Shown here piece by piece: positions 54,231 to 62,064 of a stretch of 64,000 nucleotides of DNA. The notes below the pieces were generated by a model. That model saw nothing but the letters and a program-made list of their open reading frames with translations. It was not told the origin of the DNA and made no database searches. Source of the DNA: Paracoccaceae bacterium (GTDB lineage Bacteria > Pseudomonadota > Alphaproteobacteria > Rhodobacterales > Rhodobacteraceae); contig QWDA01000003.1 of assembly GCA_003605175.1 (NCBI GenBank), positions 256,501 through 320,500 on the forward strand, written 5' to 3'. Made by a program: the position numbers and the translations under genes. Position 1 is the stretch's first letter. Each line of letters opens with the position of its first letter.

Positions 54231-54631
54231 GGGGCGACCATGGTGGTCAGTGCCGGGTCGTCGTGCTCGGCCCGGGGCAACCCGTCGGCGATGTCGAAGT
54301 AGTCGCCCTTGGTGGCGCAGAAGATATGGCCCTCGAGCCGGAGCCCGGTCGGCCCGTCGAGCGTACCGGCCATGATCGAGAGATTGGCGCCGGGACCGTC
54401 CCAGAACAGGTTCGACCCGCAGGTCGGGCAGAAGCCGCGGCGGGCGGCGGCGGAGCTCTGGTACCAGCGGATTTCGCCCTCTATCGCCACGCCAGCGCGG
54501 GGGGCGGAGGTCGCGGCGACATGGTGGCCGGAGGTCTTGCGGCACTGCAGGCAATGGCAGGCGATCACCGGGCGCAGCGGCCCGGTGACGGTATAGCGGA
54601 CGGCGCCGCAGAGGCAGGAGCCAGAGATCAT
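54227..54631 (-). CDS. GFA-family (glutathione-dependent formaldehyde-activating enzyme-like) zinc protein
   Basis: 134 aa. [12 protein letters not shown] (CxC), [11 protein letters not shown] (CxCxxC) and [11 protein letters not shown] (CxxC) are the zinc ligands of the GFA/CENP-V fold. Most such proteins are not true formaldehyde-glutathione synthases, so the function is open. The start is the ATG of MISGSC, overlapping the upstream stop by 4 bases; the longer frame reads through a short tandem repeat. Confidence 0.88.
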   Translation of the reverse strand: MISGSCLCGAVRYTVTGPLRPVIACHCLQCRKTSGHHVAATSAPRAGVAIEGEIRWYQSSAAARRGFCPTCGSNLFWDGPGANLSIMAGTLDGPTGLRLEGHIFCATKGDYFDIADGLPRAEHDDPALTTMVAP

Positions 54632-55113
54632 ATTACCCCCCAAACCAGGAGAAGACCCCCCAAGACCAGGAGAAGGTTCAGGGCGGCAAGTGCGAATTTC
54701 AGGATGGTCCACCTGTGGGCCGAGCGGGGCTTTCCTGCCGGCGTCTCTCCGAGTGCGTCGAAGCTTCGAAGGATCGACCGGTTTTCAGCGAAATCCGCGG
54801 CCGCGTAGGCTACTGCGAACGGAATGCCGACCCCAAGGCGTGGCCAGGTCATCAGGCAGACGAACGACGCGAAGAGCACAATGAACGCGGAGTCGAGCCA
54901 CACAAGGGAAATGCGATAGCGTGCCTCGAGGCCCTTTTCACGGACGGTTCGAGCGAACTCATGCAGCCGCACTGGTGGGTATGGCAAGAGAGCCGATTGC
55001 GGCATCCACCTGTCCGGAACTTCGCACTGGATCTCGCGACGATTGAGCGTGGCCATCCAGACGAAGAGTCCAAGTGCGCCGAGCCCCGAGGCGAGTCGCG
55101 CTAACGCGAGCAT
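54628..55113 (-). CDS. Uncharacterised membrane protein with four hydrophobic segments
   Basis: 161 aa; not recognised. Hydrophobic segments lie at about 3-24 ([20 protein letters not shown]), 76-98 ([20 protein letters not shown]), 101-116 and 138-161 ([21 protein letters not shown]). The loop after segment 1 is charged and carries [34 protein letters not shown] precedes the last helix. A GTG two codons upstream (55119) overlaps the aroA stop and could be the start. The C-terminal codons include an imperfect 20/21-base tandem duplication. It belongs to the aroA-X-GFA-cmk operon. Confidence 0.65.
   Translation of the reverse strand: MLALARLASGLGALGLFVWMATLNRREIQCEVPDRWMPQSALLPYPPVRLHEFARTVREKGLEARYRISLVWLDSAFIVLFASFVCLMTWPRLGVGIPFAVAYAAADFAENRSILRSFDALGETPAGKPRSAHRWTILKFALAALNLLLVLGGLLLVWGVI
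54636..54676. repeat. Imperfect 20/21-base tandem duplication at a gene junction
   Basis: Unit 1 is 54636-54655 and unit 2 is 54656-54676; both read CCCCCCAA, then CCAGGAGAAG, with one extra G in unit 2. It encodes the repeated [13 protein letters not shown] tail of the membrane protein and supplies the G-rich ribosome site of the GFA gene. Confidence 0.8.
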
Positions 55114-55115
55114 GG

Positions 55116-56468
55116 TCACCGGTCCGGCCCCTGAAGGCGCGCGCCAAGGGCGGTCATCAGGGGTTCGAAGACCGGGAACGAGGTGGCGATGGGGCCGGCG
55201 TCGTCGACCTTGACCGGTTTCCGGGCGGCCATGCCGAGGCAGAGGAAGGACATGGCGATGCGGTGGTCGAGCCGTGCCGCGACCGTGCCGCCGCCGGGGG
55301 TGCCGCCGGGGCCGCGCCCGTGGACCGCCCACCAGTCCTCGCCCTCCTCGACGGTGACGCCGTTGGCCTCGAGGCCGCGCGCCATGGCGTCGATCCGGTC
55401 GCTTTCCTTGACGCGGAGTTCCTTCACGCCGGTCATTCTTGTGGTGCCCTCGGCGCAGGCGGCGACTACGGAGAGGATCGGGTATTCGTCGATCATGCTC
55501 GCGGCGCGTTCGGGGGGCACGTCGATGCCCTTCAGCGCGGGCGAGAAACGGGCGCGGAGATCGGCCACGGGTTCGCCGCCCACCTCGCGGGGGTTCTCGT
55601 AGACGAGATCGGCGCCCATCTCGATCAGCGTCTCGTAGAGCCCGGCGCGGGTCGGGTTGAGGCCGATATTGGGCACCAGCACGTCGGAGCCCTCGGTGAT
55701 CAGCGCGGCGCAGACCGGGAAGGCGGCGGAGGAGGGGTCGCGGGGGACGGCGATGGTTTGCGGCTTCAGCTCGGGTTGGCCGGTGAGGGTAATGACGCGG
55801 CCCTCGGGGGTGGTCTCGACCGAGACCGTGGCGCCGAAGCCCGCGAGCATCCGCTCGGTATGGTCGCGGGTCGCCTCGGCCTCGATCACCACGGTGTCGC
55901 CGGGCGCGTTGAGCCCGGCGAGCAGCACGGCGGATTTCACCTGCGCCGAGGGCATCGGCACGCGGTAGCGGACCGGCAGCGGGTCGGCGGCGCCGGTGAC
56001 GGTGAGTGGCAGGCGGCCGCCGGCGCGGCCCACGGCGCGGGCGCCGAACAGCGCGATCGGGTCGGTGACGCGGCCCATCGGGCGGGAGCGGAGCGAGGCG
56101 TCGCCGGTGAAGGTGGCGGTGATGGGCGAGGTGGCCATGGCGCCGATGATCAGGCGCACGCCGGTGCCGGAATTGCCGCAATCGACCACGTCCTCGGGTT
56201 CGGCGAAGCCGCCCACGCCGACGCCGTGGACCGACCAAGAGCCGCCGCCATGGTCGGTGACCTCGGCGCCGAAGGCGCGCATCGCCTGCGCCGTGCGCAA
56301 GACGTCCTCGCCCTCGAGGAGGTCGGTGATCCGGGTCTCGCCCACGGCGAGCGCACCGAGGATCAGGGCGCGGTGGCTGATCGACTTGTCGCCGGGCACA
56401 TGGGCGGTGCCGGTGAGCCCGCGAACCGGGTGCGAGGTCATCGGAATGGCGGGTCCGTGCGACGACAT
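55116..56468 (-). CDS. aroA: 3-phosphoshikimate 1-carboxyvinyltransferase (EPSP synthase)
   Basis: 450 aa. [22 protein letters not shown] (about 18-39), [22 protein letters not shown] and [14 protein letters not shown] are the shikimate-3-phosphate and PEP-binding motifs. The residues GNSGTG rather than GNAGTA in the PEP loop are close to class II enzymes; whether this alters inhibitor sensitivity is not tested here. The start is the ATG of [10 protein letters not shown] with GAGGGG upstream. Confidence 0.96.
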   Translation of the reverse strand: MSSHGPAIPMTSHPVRGLTGTAHVPGDKSISHRALILGALAVGETRITDLLEGEDVLRTAQAMRAFGAEVTDHGGGSWSVHGVGVGGFAEPEDVVDCGNSGTGVRLIIGAMATSPITATFTGDASLRSRPMGRVTDPIALFGARAVGRAGGRLPLTVTGAADPLPVRYRVPMPSAQVKSAVLLAGLNAPGDTVVIEAEATRDHTERMLAGFGATVSVETTPEGRVITLTGQPELKPQTIAVPRDPSSAAFPVCAALITEGSDVLVPNIGLNPTRAGLYETLIEMGADLVYENPREVGGEPVADLRARFSPALKGIDVPPERAASMIDEYPILSVVAACAEGTTRMTGVKELRVKESDRIDAMARGLEANGVTVEEGEDWWAVHGRGPGGTPGGGTVAARLDHRIAMSFLCLGMAARKPVKVDDAGPIATSFPVFEPLMTALGARLQGPDR

Positions 56469-56579
56469 GGGGTTCCCCTCTGACTTGGCCCGGGCGGGTT
56501 TAGACGAGGGCCGGGGCGGCGTCCACGGCTGTTCGTCGAGCTGCCGCCGCACCCTGGGGGCACGGCGGCGGGGGCGGCG

Positions 56580-59500
56580 TCAGGCGGCGAGGCCGGTGGC
56601 CTGACGCTCGATCATCCGCTGGAGCGCCGGAAGGTCGGTCTTGCCCGAGGCGAGGAGCGGCACGGCGGCGACGGCGACCACCTCCTGCGGCAGGAGGATC
56701 TCGGCGATGCAGGCCTCCTTCGCCGCGGATATGAGCGTGGCGCGGTCGGCGCCGGGATGGGCGACGGCGAGCACGACCTTCTGGCCCTTGCGCGGGTCAG
56801 GGAGGGCGACGGCGCCGAGCGCGGTGCCGGGCCAGGTGCGGGCGGCGAGCGCCTCCACCGCGGCGAGGGAGACCATCTCGCCGCCAACCTTGGCGAAGCG
56901 CTTGGCCCGGCCGACGATGCCGATTCGCGCGCCGGCGGTCATCGCCACCACGTCGCCGGTGTCGTACCAGCCGGCCTCGGGCGCCTCGATGCCGGTCACG
57001 CCGTCGCGGAGATAGCCCGCCATGACGTTGGGGCCGCGCACAAGGAGGCGAAGGCCCTCGACGCCCGGCACGGTTTCGAGGCGCGCCTCGATCCCCGGCA
57101 GCAGGCGGCCCACGGTGCCGACCTGGTTTTCGCCCGGGGTGTTGAGGGCGAGCACGGGGCCGGTCTCGGTGGCGCCGTAGCCCTCGAGGATCCGCACGCC
57201 GAAGCGCTCGGACCAGTCCTTGCGGGTGGCGTCCCGGACCGGCTCGGCCCCGGCGATGGCCGCGCGGAGCGAGGCGAAATCCTGCGGCGCGGCGCGGCGG
57301 CCCCAGCCGGTGAGGAAGGTGTCGGTGCCGAACAGCAGCGTCGCCTGCATCTGGTAGACGAATTCCGGGATCACCCGGTAATGCAGCGGCGAGGGGTGGA
57401 GCCCGGTGCGGATGCCCGCGAGCATCGGCAGGATCAGCCCGGCGGTGAGGCCGAAGCTGTGGAACAGCGGCAGGGCCGAGACGGCGCTGTCGCGGGGGCC
57501 GATATCGGTGCGGGCGCGGAGCTGGCTGACATTGGCCAGAAGGTTGCCATGGGTCAGGACGACGCCCTTGGGCGTGCCCTCGGTGCCCGAGGTGAAGAGC
57601 ACGGCGGCGGGGGTGTCGGGGCCGATGCCGGCGGGGATCCGCCTTGCGTCGATCAGCGCGCGGAGCCTGGCCCCGGTGCCGACGCGGGCGCGGAGCTCCT
57701 CGGTCCAGAGGATGCGGAGACCGGCGGCCTCGTAGGCGGCGACGAGATTCTGGAGCTTGCCCCTTTCGACGAAGACGCGGCTGGTGAGCACGGTCCGGGC
57801 GCCCGCGACGCCGAGCGCCGCGACGGAGGGGCCGGCGCCGACGGTCGGGTTCAGGAGTGCCGGCACGCGGCCCTCGCGCCAGAAGGCGAGGAGCACGGCG
57901 GCGGCGCCGGGGGCGGCGGGGAGGAGCACGCCGACGCGCTCGCCGGGCGTGGTTTCGGCGCGGAGGATGCGGCCGAGCGCGGCACCGCCGAGGGCGAGCC
58001 TGCCGCGGGTCAGCGCGTTGCCCTCGATATCGCGGAACAGCGGGTCGGCCGCGCCATGCACGGCTTTCGCCTCGGCGATGGCGTGGACCAGCGTGGAGTG
58101 CCGGTCGAGCGCGCGGAACCGGGTTTCCTCCATCGCCTCGACGAGGCGCAGGCTGGCCACCTCGCGCCGGGCCTTGCCACGGAGCGCGGGGTCGACATCG
58201 AGCACCCGCGGCGCGCCGACATGGACGCGGACCTTGGGAAACCAGGCCTTGCGCCAGCCATTCTGCGGCTTGGCGAAGCGGCAGCGTTCGAAGCCCTCGA
58301 TATGGATCGGCACGACCTGGGCGCGCGCGGTGTCCATCAGCCAGGAGGTGCCGGGATAGACCTTCATCGGCGCGCCGGTCACGGTGATCCGGCCCTCGGG
58401 GAAGATCAGGCCGGCGCCGCCGTCGGCGATGCCCTTCGCCACGTGTTTCGCCGAAATCGGCTGCTGCGGGTTGATCGCGGTGATGCGCAGGGCGTTGCGC
58501 ATGAGTTTCAGGTACCAGCGGTTGGCCCAGCCGGTATCGACGCAGAGATCGGCCTCGCGGTCGATCAGGCTGAAGACGAGCGGGCCGTCGAGCAGGCTGA
58601 CATGGTTCGCGGCGAAGACGACGGGGCCTTGGGTGGCGAGATGCTCGCGGCCGGTGATCTCGACGCGGAAGAGCGGCATCAGGACCATGCGGAAGAAGGC
58701 CTGGACCGTCTCGCGCGGGAGGGCCGCGGCGGTGACGAGGGCGGCGAGCGTCGAGAACCCGGCCAGCACCGCGAGGATTCCATGGGCGGAGAGGCCGAGC
58801 CCGATCAGGCCGGTCGCGGCGAAGCTGGCGCCGGCGGCGGCGAGCGCGGTGACCACGTTGAGGCCGGCCATGACGCGGGCGCGGCAGGCGGCTTCGGCCC
58901 TTGCCTGGACGTAGGCGTGGAGCGGCACGATGAAGGCGCCGCCGAAGCCCGCCAGCGCGAAGGTCGCGCCGATCACGGCCCAGCCGGCGGGATGCGCGGC
59001 GAGCGCGGCGAGGCCGCCGCCCGCGGGCAGGAAGGCGAAGCCGGCCCAGAGCGCGAGGCTCGACACCGCGATGCCGGCGGCCATGGCCGGGACCGGCCAG
59101 AGCGCGCGCGAGCGGTGCAGCGCGCGGCCCATGCCGAGCGCGCCGAGCGCGATGCCCGAGGCGAAGAGCGCCATGACGAGGGTAACGGTGCTTTCGCCCG
59201 CGTCGAGCCGGTCGCGCAGGAGCGTCGGGATCACCGAGAGCGCGATGGCGCCGGCGCCCCAGAACCAGGTCTGCAGGAGCGCCGGGCGGGCGATGACGGG
59301 GTTCCGCACGATCATCCGGACGAGGCCGATATTGCCCGCGAAGGGGTTCTTCGGCAGCCGCAGGTCGGGCGCGGCGGGTGTGCCGGGACGGGCGGCGAAA
59401 CCGGCGAGGAGACCCGCGCCGGCCAGCGCCACGGCGCCGATCCCGGCGGCGACGGGGCCGCCGATCCAGTAGAGCGCACCGCCGAGAAGCGTGCCGCCGA

Positions 59501-59957
59501 CGATGGCGAGCTGGGTGCCGGCGTCGAGCAGCGCGTTGGCGCCGACGAGGTCGTCCTTGGCCAGCCGCTCGGGCAGCCAGCCCTGCTTGATCGGGCCGAA
59601 GAAGGTCGATTGCACCCCCATGAGGAACACGAGCCCCAGCGACCAGGCGATGGGCGCCCCGCTCGCGAGGAACAGGAGCGCGAGCCCGGTGATGCCGAGT
59701 TCGGAAATCTTGGCGATCCGGAGGAGCCGGGTCTTGTCGAACCGGTCCGCGGCGCTGCCCGACCATCCCGAGAACAGGACGAAGGGCAGCGCGAGGAGCC
59801 CGGTGGCCACGAGCGCCGCGATGGCGGCCTGGTCGATGGGCAGGACCGAAGCGGCCATGATCACGATGGCGGCGCGGACGAGGTTGTCATTGGCGGCGCC
59901 AAGCACGGCGGAGAGCCAGAGCGGCCAGAAGGACTGGGAACTCAGGATCTTGAACAT
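56580..59957 (-). CDS. Fusion of LplT-like MFS flippase, PlsC acyltransferase and acyl-ACP synthetase (Aas-type)
   Basis: 1125 aa in three parts. Residues about 1-410 are a 12-helix MFS transporter like LplT (AANDNLVRAAIVIM, FGPIKQGWLPERL). About 425-640 is a PlsC acyltransferase with AANHVSLLDGPLV and FPEGRITVTG. About 690-1125 is an AMP-forming ANL domain with FTSGTEGTPKGVVLTHGN, GYGATETGPV and GWYDTGD. In E. coli LplT imports lysophospholipid and Aas reacylates it; here both are one polypeptide. Third gene of the pspA-yiaA-aas operon under the TetR operators. Confidence 0.93.
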   Translation of the reverse strand: MFKILSSQSFWPLWLSAVLGAANDNLVRAAIVIMAASVLPIDQAAIAALVATGLLALPFVLFSGWSGSAADRFDKTRLLRIAKISELGITGLALLFLASGAPIAWSLGLVFLMGVQSTFFGPIKQGWLPERLAKDDLVGANALLDAGTQLAIVGGTLLGGALYWIGGPVAAGIGAVALAGAGLLAGFAARPGTPAAPDLRLPKNPFAGNIGLVRMIVRNPVIARPALLQTWFWGAGAIALSVIPTLLRDRLDAGESTVTLVMALFASGIALGALGMGRALHRSRALWPVPAMAAGIAVSSLALWAGFAFLPAGGGLAALAAHPAGWAVIGATFALAGFGGAFIVPLHAYVQARAEAACRARVMAGLNVVTALAAAGASFAATGLIGLGLSAHGILAVLAGFSTLAALVTAAALPRETVQAFFRMVLMPLFRVEITGREHLATQGPVVFAANHVSLLDGPLVFSLIDREADLCVDTGWANRWYLKLMRNALRITAINPQQPISAKHVAKGIADGGAGLIFPEGRITVTGAPMKVYPGTSWLMDTARAQVVPIHIEGFERCRFAKPQNGWRKAWFPKVRVHVGAPRVLDVDPALRGKARREVASLRLVEAMEETRFRALDRHSTLVHAIAEAKAVHGAADPLFRDIEGNALTRGRLALGGAALGRILRAETTPGERVGVLLPAAPGAAAVLLAFWREGRVPALLNPTVGAGPSVAALGVAGARTVLTSRVFVERGKLQNLVAAYEAAGLRILWTEELRARVGTGARLRALIDARRIPAGIGPDTPAAVLFTSGTEGTPKGVVLTHGNLLANVSQLRARTDIGPRDSAVSALPLFHSFGLTAGLILPMLAGIRTGLHPSPLHYRVIPEFVYQMQATLLFGTDTFLTGWGRRAAPQDFASLRAAIAGAEPVRDATRKDWSERFGVRILEGYGATETGPVLALNTPGENQVGTVGRLLPGIEARLETVPGVEGLRLLVRGPNVMAGYLRDGVTGIEAPEAGWYDTGDVVAMTAGARIGIVGRAKRFAKVGGEMVSLAAVEALAARTWPGTALGAVALPDPRKGQKVVLAVAHPGADRATLISAAKEACIAEILLPQEVVAVAAVPLLASGKTDLPALQRMIERQATGLAA

Positions 59958-59989
59958 GGGAATGGTCTCTCAAATGGGGGTGCGTTGGG

Positions 59990-60283
59990 TCAATCGGCGG
60001 TTTCGCGGAGGAGCCGGTTGGTGCGGGCCTCCTCGATCACGAAATGCAGCCGCTTGCGCTCCTCGCGGTCGCGCAGTGCCTTGGTGATCGCGATGGTGGC
60101 CGAGACCAGCATGATCGAGGCCATGGCGTAGTAGCCCTTGGCGGTCAGCGAGGCCTGCAGGTTGAAGATCCCGGCGCCCATCATGAAGGCGGCGAGCGCG
60201 AATTGCGCGTAGCAGAACAGGTCGTAGGCCGGGCTGTTGGGGAGCCGCGGTTCCTGGGTCGGGTCGATCATGTGAGTATCCAT
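59990..60283 (-). CDS. YiaA/YiaB-type two-helix inner membrane protein
   Basis: 97 aa. Two membrane helices (about 21-45 and 53-70: LFCYAQFALAAFMMGAGIFNLQ region and KGYYAMASIMLVSATIAI) and a basic, Arg-rich C-terminal tail (RDREERKRLHFVIEEARTNR). This is the YiaAB domain layout. AAGGA lies 8 bases before the ATG at 60283 (a second ATG lies 4 codons in). It is 14 bases after pspA and 32 before the aas fusion. Function unknown; membrane-stress adaptor by context. Confidence 0.85.
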   Translation of the reverse strand: MDTHMIDPTQEPRLPNSPAYDLFCYAQFALAAFMMGAGIFNLQASLTAKGYYAMASIMLVSATIAITKALRDREERKRLHFVIEEARTNRLLRETAD

Positions 60284-60297
60284 TTTCCGTGTCCTTC

Positions 60298-60984
60298 TCA
60301 GTTCGTGCGTTTCGCCCGGAGGCGGGCGAGCACCGCGTCCTGGGTGACGCGCAGGGGGGCGCCGAAGCCCTTTTCGGCAAGGCGCTCGCGCACCGTGTCG
60401 GCATTGTCCGCGGCGTCGATGTCGATCAGCGCGGCCTCGGCGGCGCGGTCGTCGTCGAGCCGTTCGGTGAGGCGTTTCAGCGTTTCCTCGGCCTCCGAGA
60501 GGGTGGCGCGGTCGGAGAGCGTGGTGACCGAGCTGGCCCGGCGCGCGGCGAGTGAGGCGGCGACGAGGCGCTGGCCGCGCTGCAGCTCGGCGAGCCGGGT
60601 CTTCTGCCGGGTGACGAGGTCGCGGAGGCGCGCGCCCTCGGCGGTGTAGACCTCGATGGCGCGGCGGGTGCCGTCGCGCTCGTTCTCGGCCGCGGCGATG
60701 GCCTCGGCGGCATCGCGGGCGAGATCCTCGGCGCCGGCCTCCAGCGCTTCCAGCGCGCGGGTCTCGAGATCGGCGATGCGGTCGGTGAGCCGCGCCTCGG
60801 TGCGGCGCTCGGCCTCGCATTGCGCGGCGATGGTCGCGACAGCCCGGCGGCCGGCCTCGTGCGCCGCCGCGCATTCGCGGATCTGTTGGCGCAGGAGCGG
60901 CAGCGCGTTGGCGTCGACCATGGCCATCCCGGCCTCGTGGGCACGTCCCCGCGCCAGGGTTCTCAGGGTTTTCAGCAGTGACAT
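60298..60984 (-). CDS. PspA/IM30-family membrane-stress protein
   Basis: 228 aa, almost entirely helical and charged. MSLLKTLRTLARGRAHEAGMAMVDANALPLLRQQIRE (an amphipathic helix then coiled coil; pattern D-x-NALPLLxQQIRE) is typical of the IM30/PspA family. Long heptad-like Ala/Glu/Arg stretches follow to about residue 170. PspA binds damaged membranes and oligomerises there. GGAGG precedes the ATG. First gene of the operon; its promoter region contains two TetR-type palindromes. Confidence 0.88.
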   Translation of the reverse strand: MSLLKTLRTLARGRAHEAGMAMVDANALPLLRQQIRECAAAHEAGRRAVATIAAQCEAERRTEARLTDRIADLETRALEALEAGAEDLARDAAEAIAAAENERDGTRRAIEVYTAEGARLRDLVTRQKTRLAELQRGQRLVAASLAARRASSVTTLSDRATLSEAEETLKRLTERLDDDRAAEAALIDIDAADNADTVRERLAEKGFGAPLRVTQDAVLARLRAKRTN

Positions 60985-61005
60985 GGGGCCTCGCCTCCAA
61001 ATATG

Positions 61006-61018
61006 TGAACAGTGTTCA
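61006..61018. promoter_or_regulatory. TetR-type operator, proximal to pspA
   Basis: TGAACA-G-TGTTCA, a perfect palindrome with a central base, 22 bases upstream of the pspA ATG. The same 13 bases, in a 15-base identical context, recur at 61064-61076. Confidence 0.8.
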
Positions 61019-61063
61019 TTTTTTATATCTGGACCCGGCGGCGATTTGATGCAAGAGTTTTTG

Positions 61064-61076
61064 TGAACAGTGTTCA
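61064..61076. promoter_or_regulatory. TetR-type operator, proximal to tetR
   Basis: Second TGAACA-G-TGTTCA palindrome, 58 bases centre-to-centre from the first and 25 bases before the tetR ATG. The two sites bracket a likely pspA promoter (TTGCAT, 18 bases, AGATAT on the minus strand), so repression of both genes is expected. Confidence 0.8.
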
Positions 61077-61100
61077 TGGAATTCGGGCAAGAAATTGGAA

Positions 61101-61712
61101 ATGAACGTGAAAAACTTGACGCCAAAGCGCCAGGCGATGCGCGAGAGGATCGTTCTGGCGGTCCTGAAGGGGATCGAGACACGGGGAATCGGCCGACTCT
61201 CGGCCCGCGACGTGGCGAAGCTGGCGGGGTGTTCGGCGGCGGCGATCTATACGGTGTTCGAGGATTTCGACCATGCGATCTTCGCGGCGAACGCGCGGGT
61301 GCTGGACCGGATGGGCGCGGCGCTCGCGGCGGTGCCGATGCCCGAGGACGATCCGGCGACCGGCCTGCGCGACCTGGCGCGGGCCTATGCGCGGTTCGCG
61401 CTGGACAACGAGGTGTTCTGGTGGGCGGTGTTCAACCACCGGCAGGCCGAGACGACGGTCACGCCGGACTGGTATCTCGAACAGCATGCCACGTTGATTT
61501 CACGGATCTTTTCGCCGTTGCAGGCGCTCCGGCCCGATCTCGACCAGGCGGGGCTGGCGCTCAGGGCGCGGACCCTGTTCAGCGCGGTGCACGGGGTGGT
61601 GCAGCTTTCGCTGGAGCGGCGGTTCGTGGGCGTGCCGACCGGGGATCTGGAGGCGGAGGTGGCGGCGCTGGTGGACGCGATGACGCGGGGGCTGGCGGGG
61701 CAGGCGGGCTGA
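61101..61712 (+). CDS. TetR-family transcriptional regulator
   Basis: 203 aa. The N-terminal helix-turn-helix (ARDVAKLAGCSAAAIYTVFEDFDHAIFAANA, two adjacent motifs around residues 35-65) is standard TetR. The C-terminal domain has FWWAVFNHRQAE and FSAVHGVVQLSLERRF, as in TetR_C_33/WHG-like acyl-binding regulators. The start is the ATG of MNVKNLTPK; a TTG two codons upstream is possible. Divergent from pspA over two identical palindromes, so it very probably represses pspA-yiaA-aas and itself. Confidence 0.9.
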   Translation: MNVKNLTPKRQAMRERIVLAVLKGIETRGIGRLSARDVAKLAGCSAAAIYTVFEDFDHAIFAANARVLDRMGAALAAVPMPEDDPATGLRDLARAYARFALDNEVFWWAVFNHRQAETTVTPDWYLEQHATLISRIFSPLQALRPDLDQAGLALRARTLFSAVHGVVQLSLERRFVGVPTGDLEAEVAALVDAMTRGLAGQAG

Positions 61713-61723
61713 CACGGGGGGCG

Positions 61724-61759
61724 CACAACCCGTACACAACCTGTACACAACCCGTACAC
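61724..61759 (+). repeat. Three-unit 11-bp iteron element, copy D
   Basis: CAC plus three AACCYGTACAC units (C, T, C), 11 bases after the tetR stop. The rest of 61713-61905, between the convergent tetR and ccoS, also holds GGAGTATTTCGG near 61819, a motif shared with 41095. Confidence 0.9.
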
Positions 61760-61905
61760 CAGCGTGCCCGTTCGGGCGGGAAGGGGGCGCTGCCCCCTCG
61801 CGTCCTGCGGACGCTCACCCCCGGAGTATTTCGGCCAGGAGAAGGTGCGGGTTTGTGCCGGAGCGGCGCGCGCCGGCAGGATCGGCGCGGCGAGCGGTGG
61901 AGGAA

Positions 61906-62064
61906 CTACGGTTTCGGCGTTTCGTCGTAATCGCCGGTGAGGATTCGCCGGCTGTCGCCCTCGGGGTCGTCGAACTGCCGCGACCGCAGCGCCCAGAAGA
62001 ACGCGCCGAGGCCGAGCCCGCCGAGGATCAGCGAGATCGGGATCAGGTAGACCAGCACGTCCAT
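61906..62064 (-). CDS. ccoS: cbb3-type cytochrome oxidase assembly protein CcoS
   Basis: 52 aa, too short for most gene finders. MDVLVYLIPISLILGGLGLG, then AFFWALRSRQFDDPEGDSRRIL: one membrane helix followed by the conserved W-x-L-x-S/R-x-Q-F/Y-D-D stretch. CcoS is needed to insert cofactors into the cbb3 oxidase. The ATG overlaps the ccoI stop by one base (TGATG), the classical ccoIS order. Confidence 0.93.
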   Translation of the reverse strand: MDVLVYLIPISLILGGLGLGAFFWALRSRQFDDPEGDSRRILTGDYDETPKP

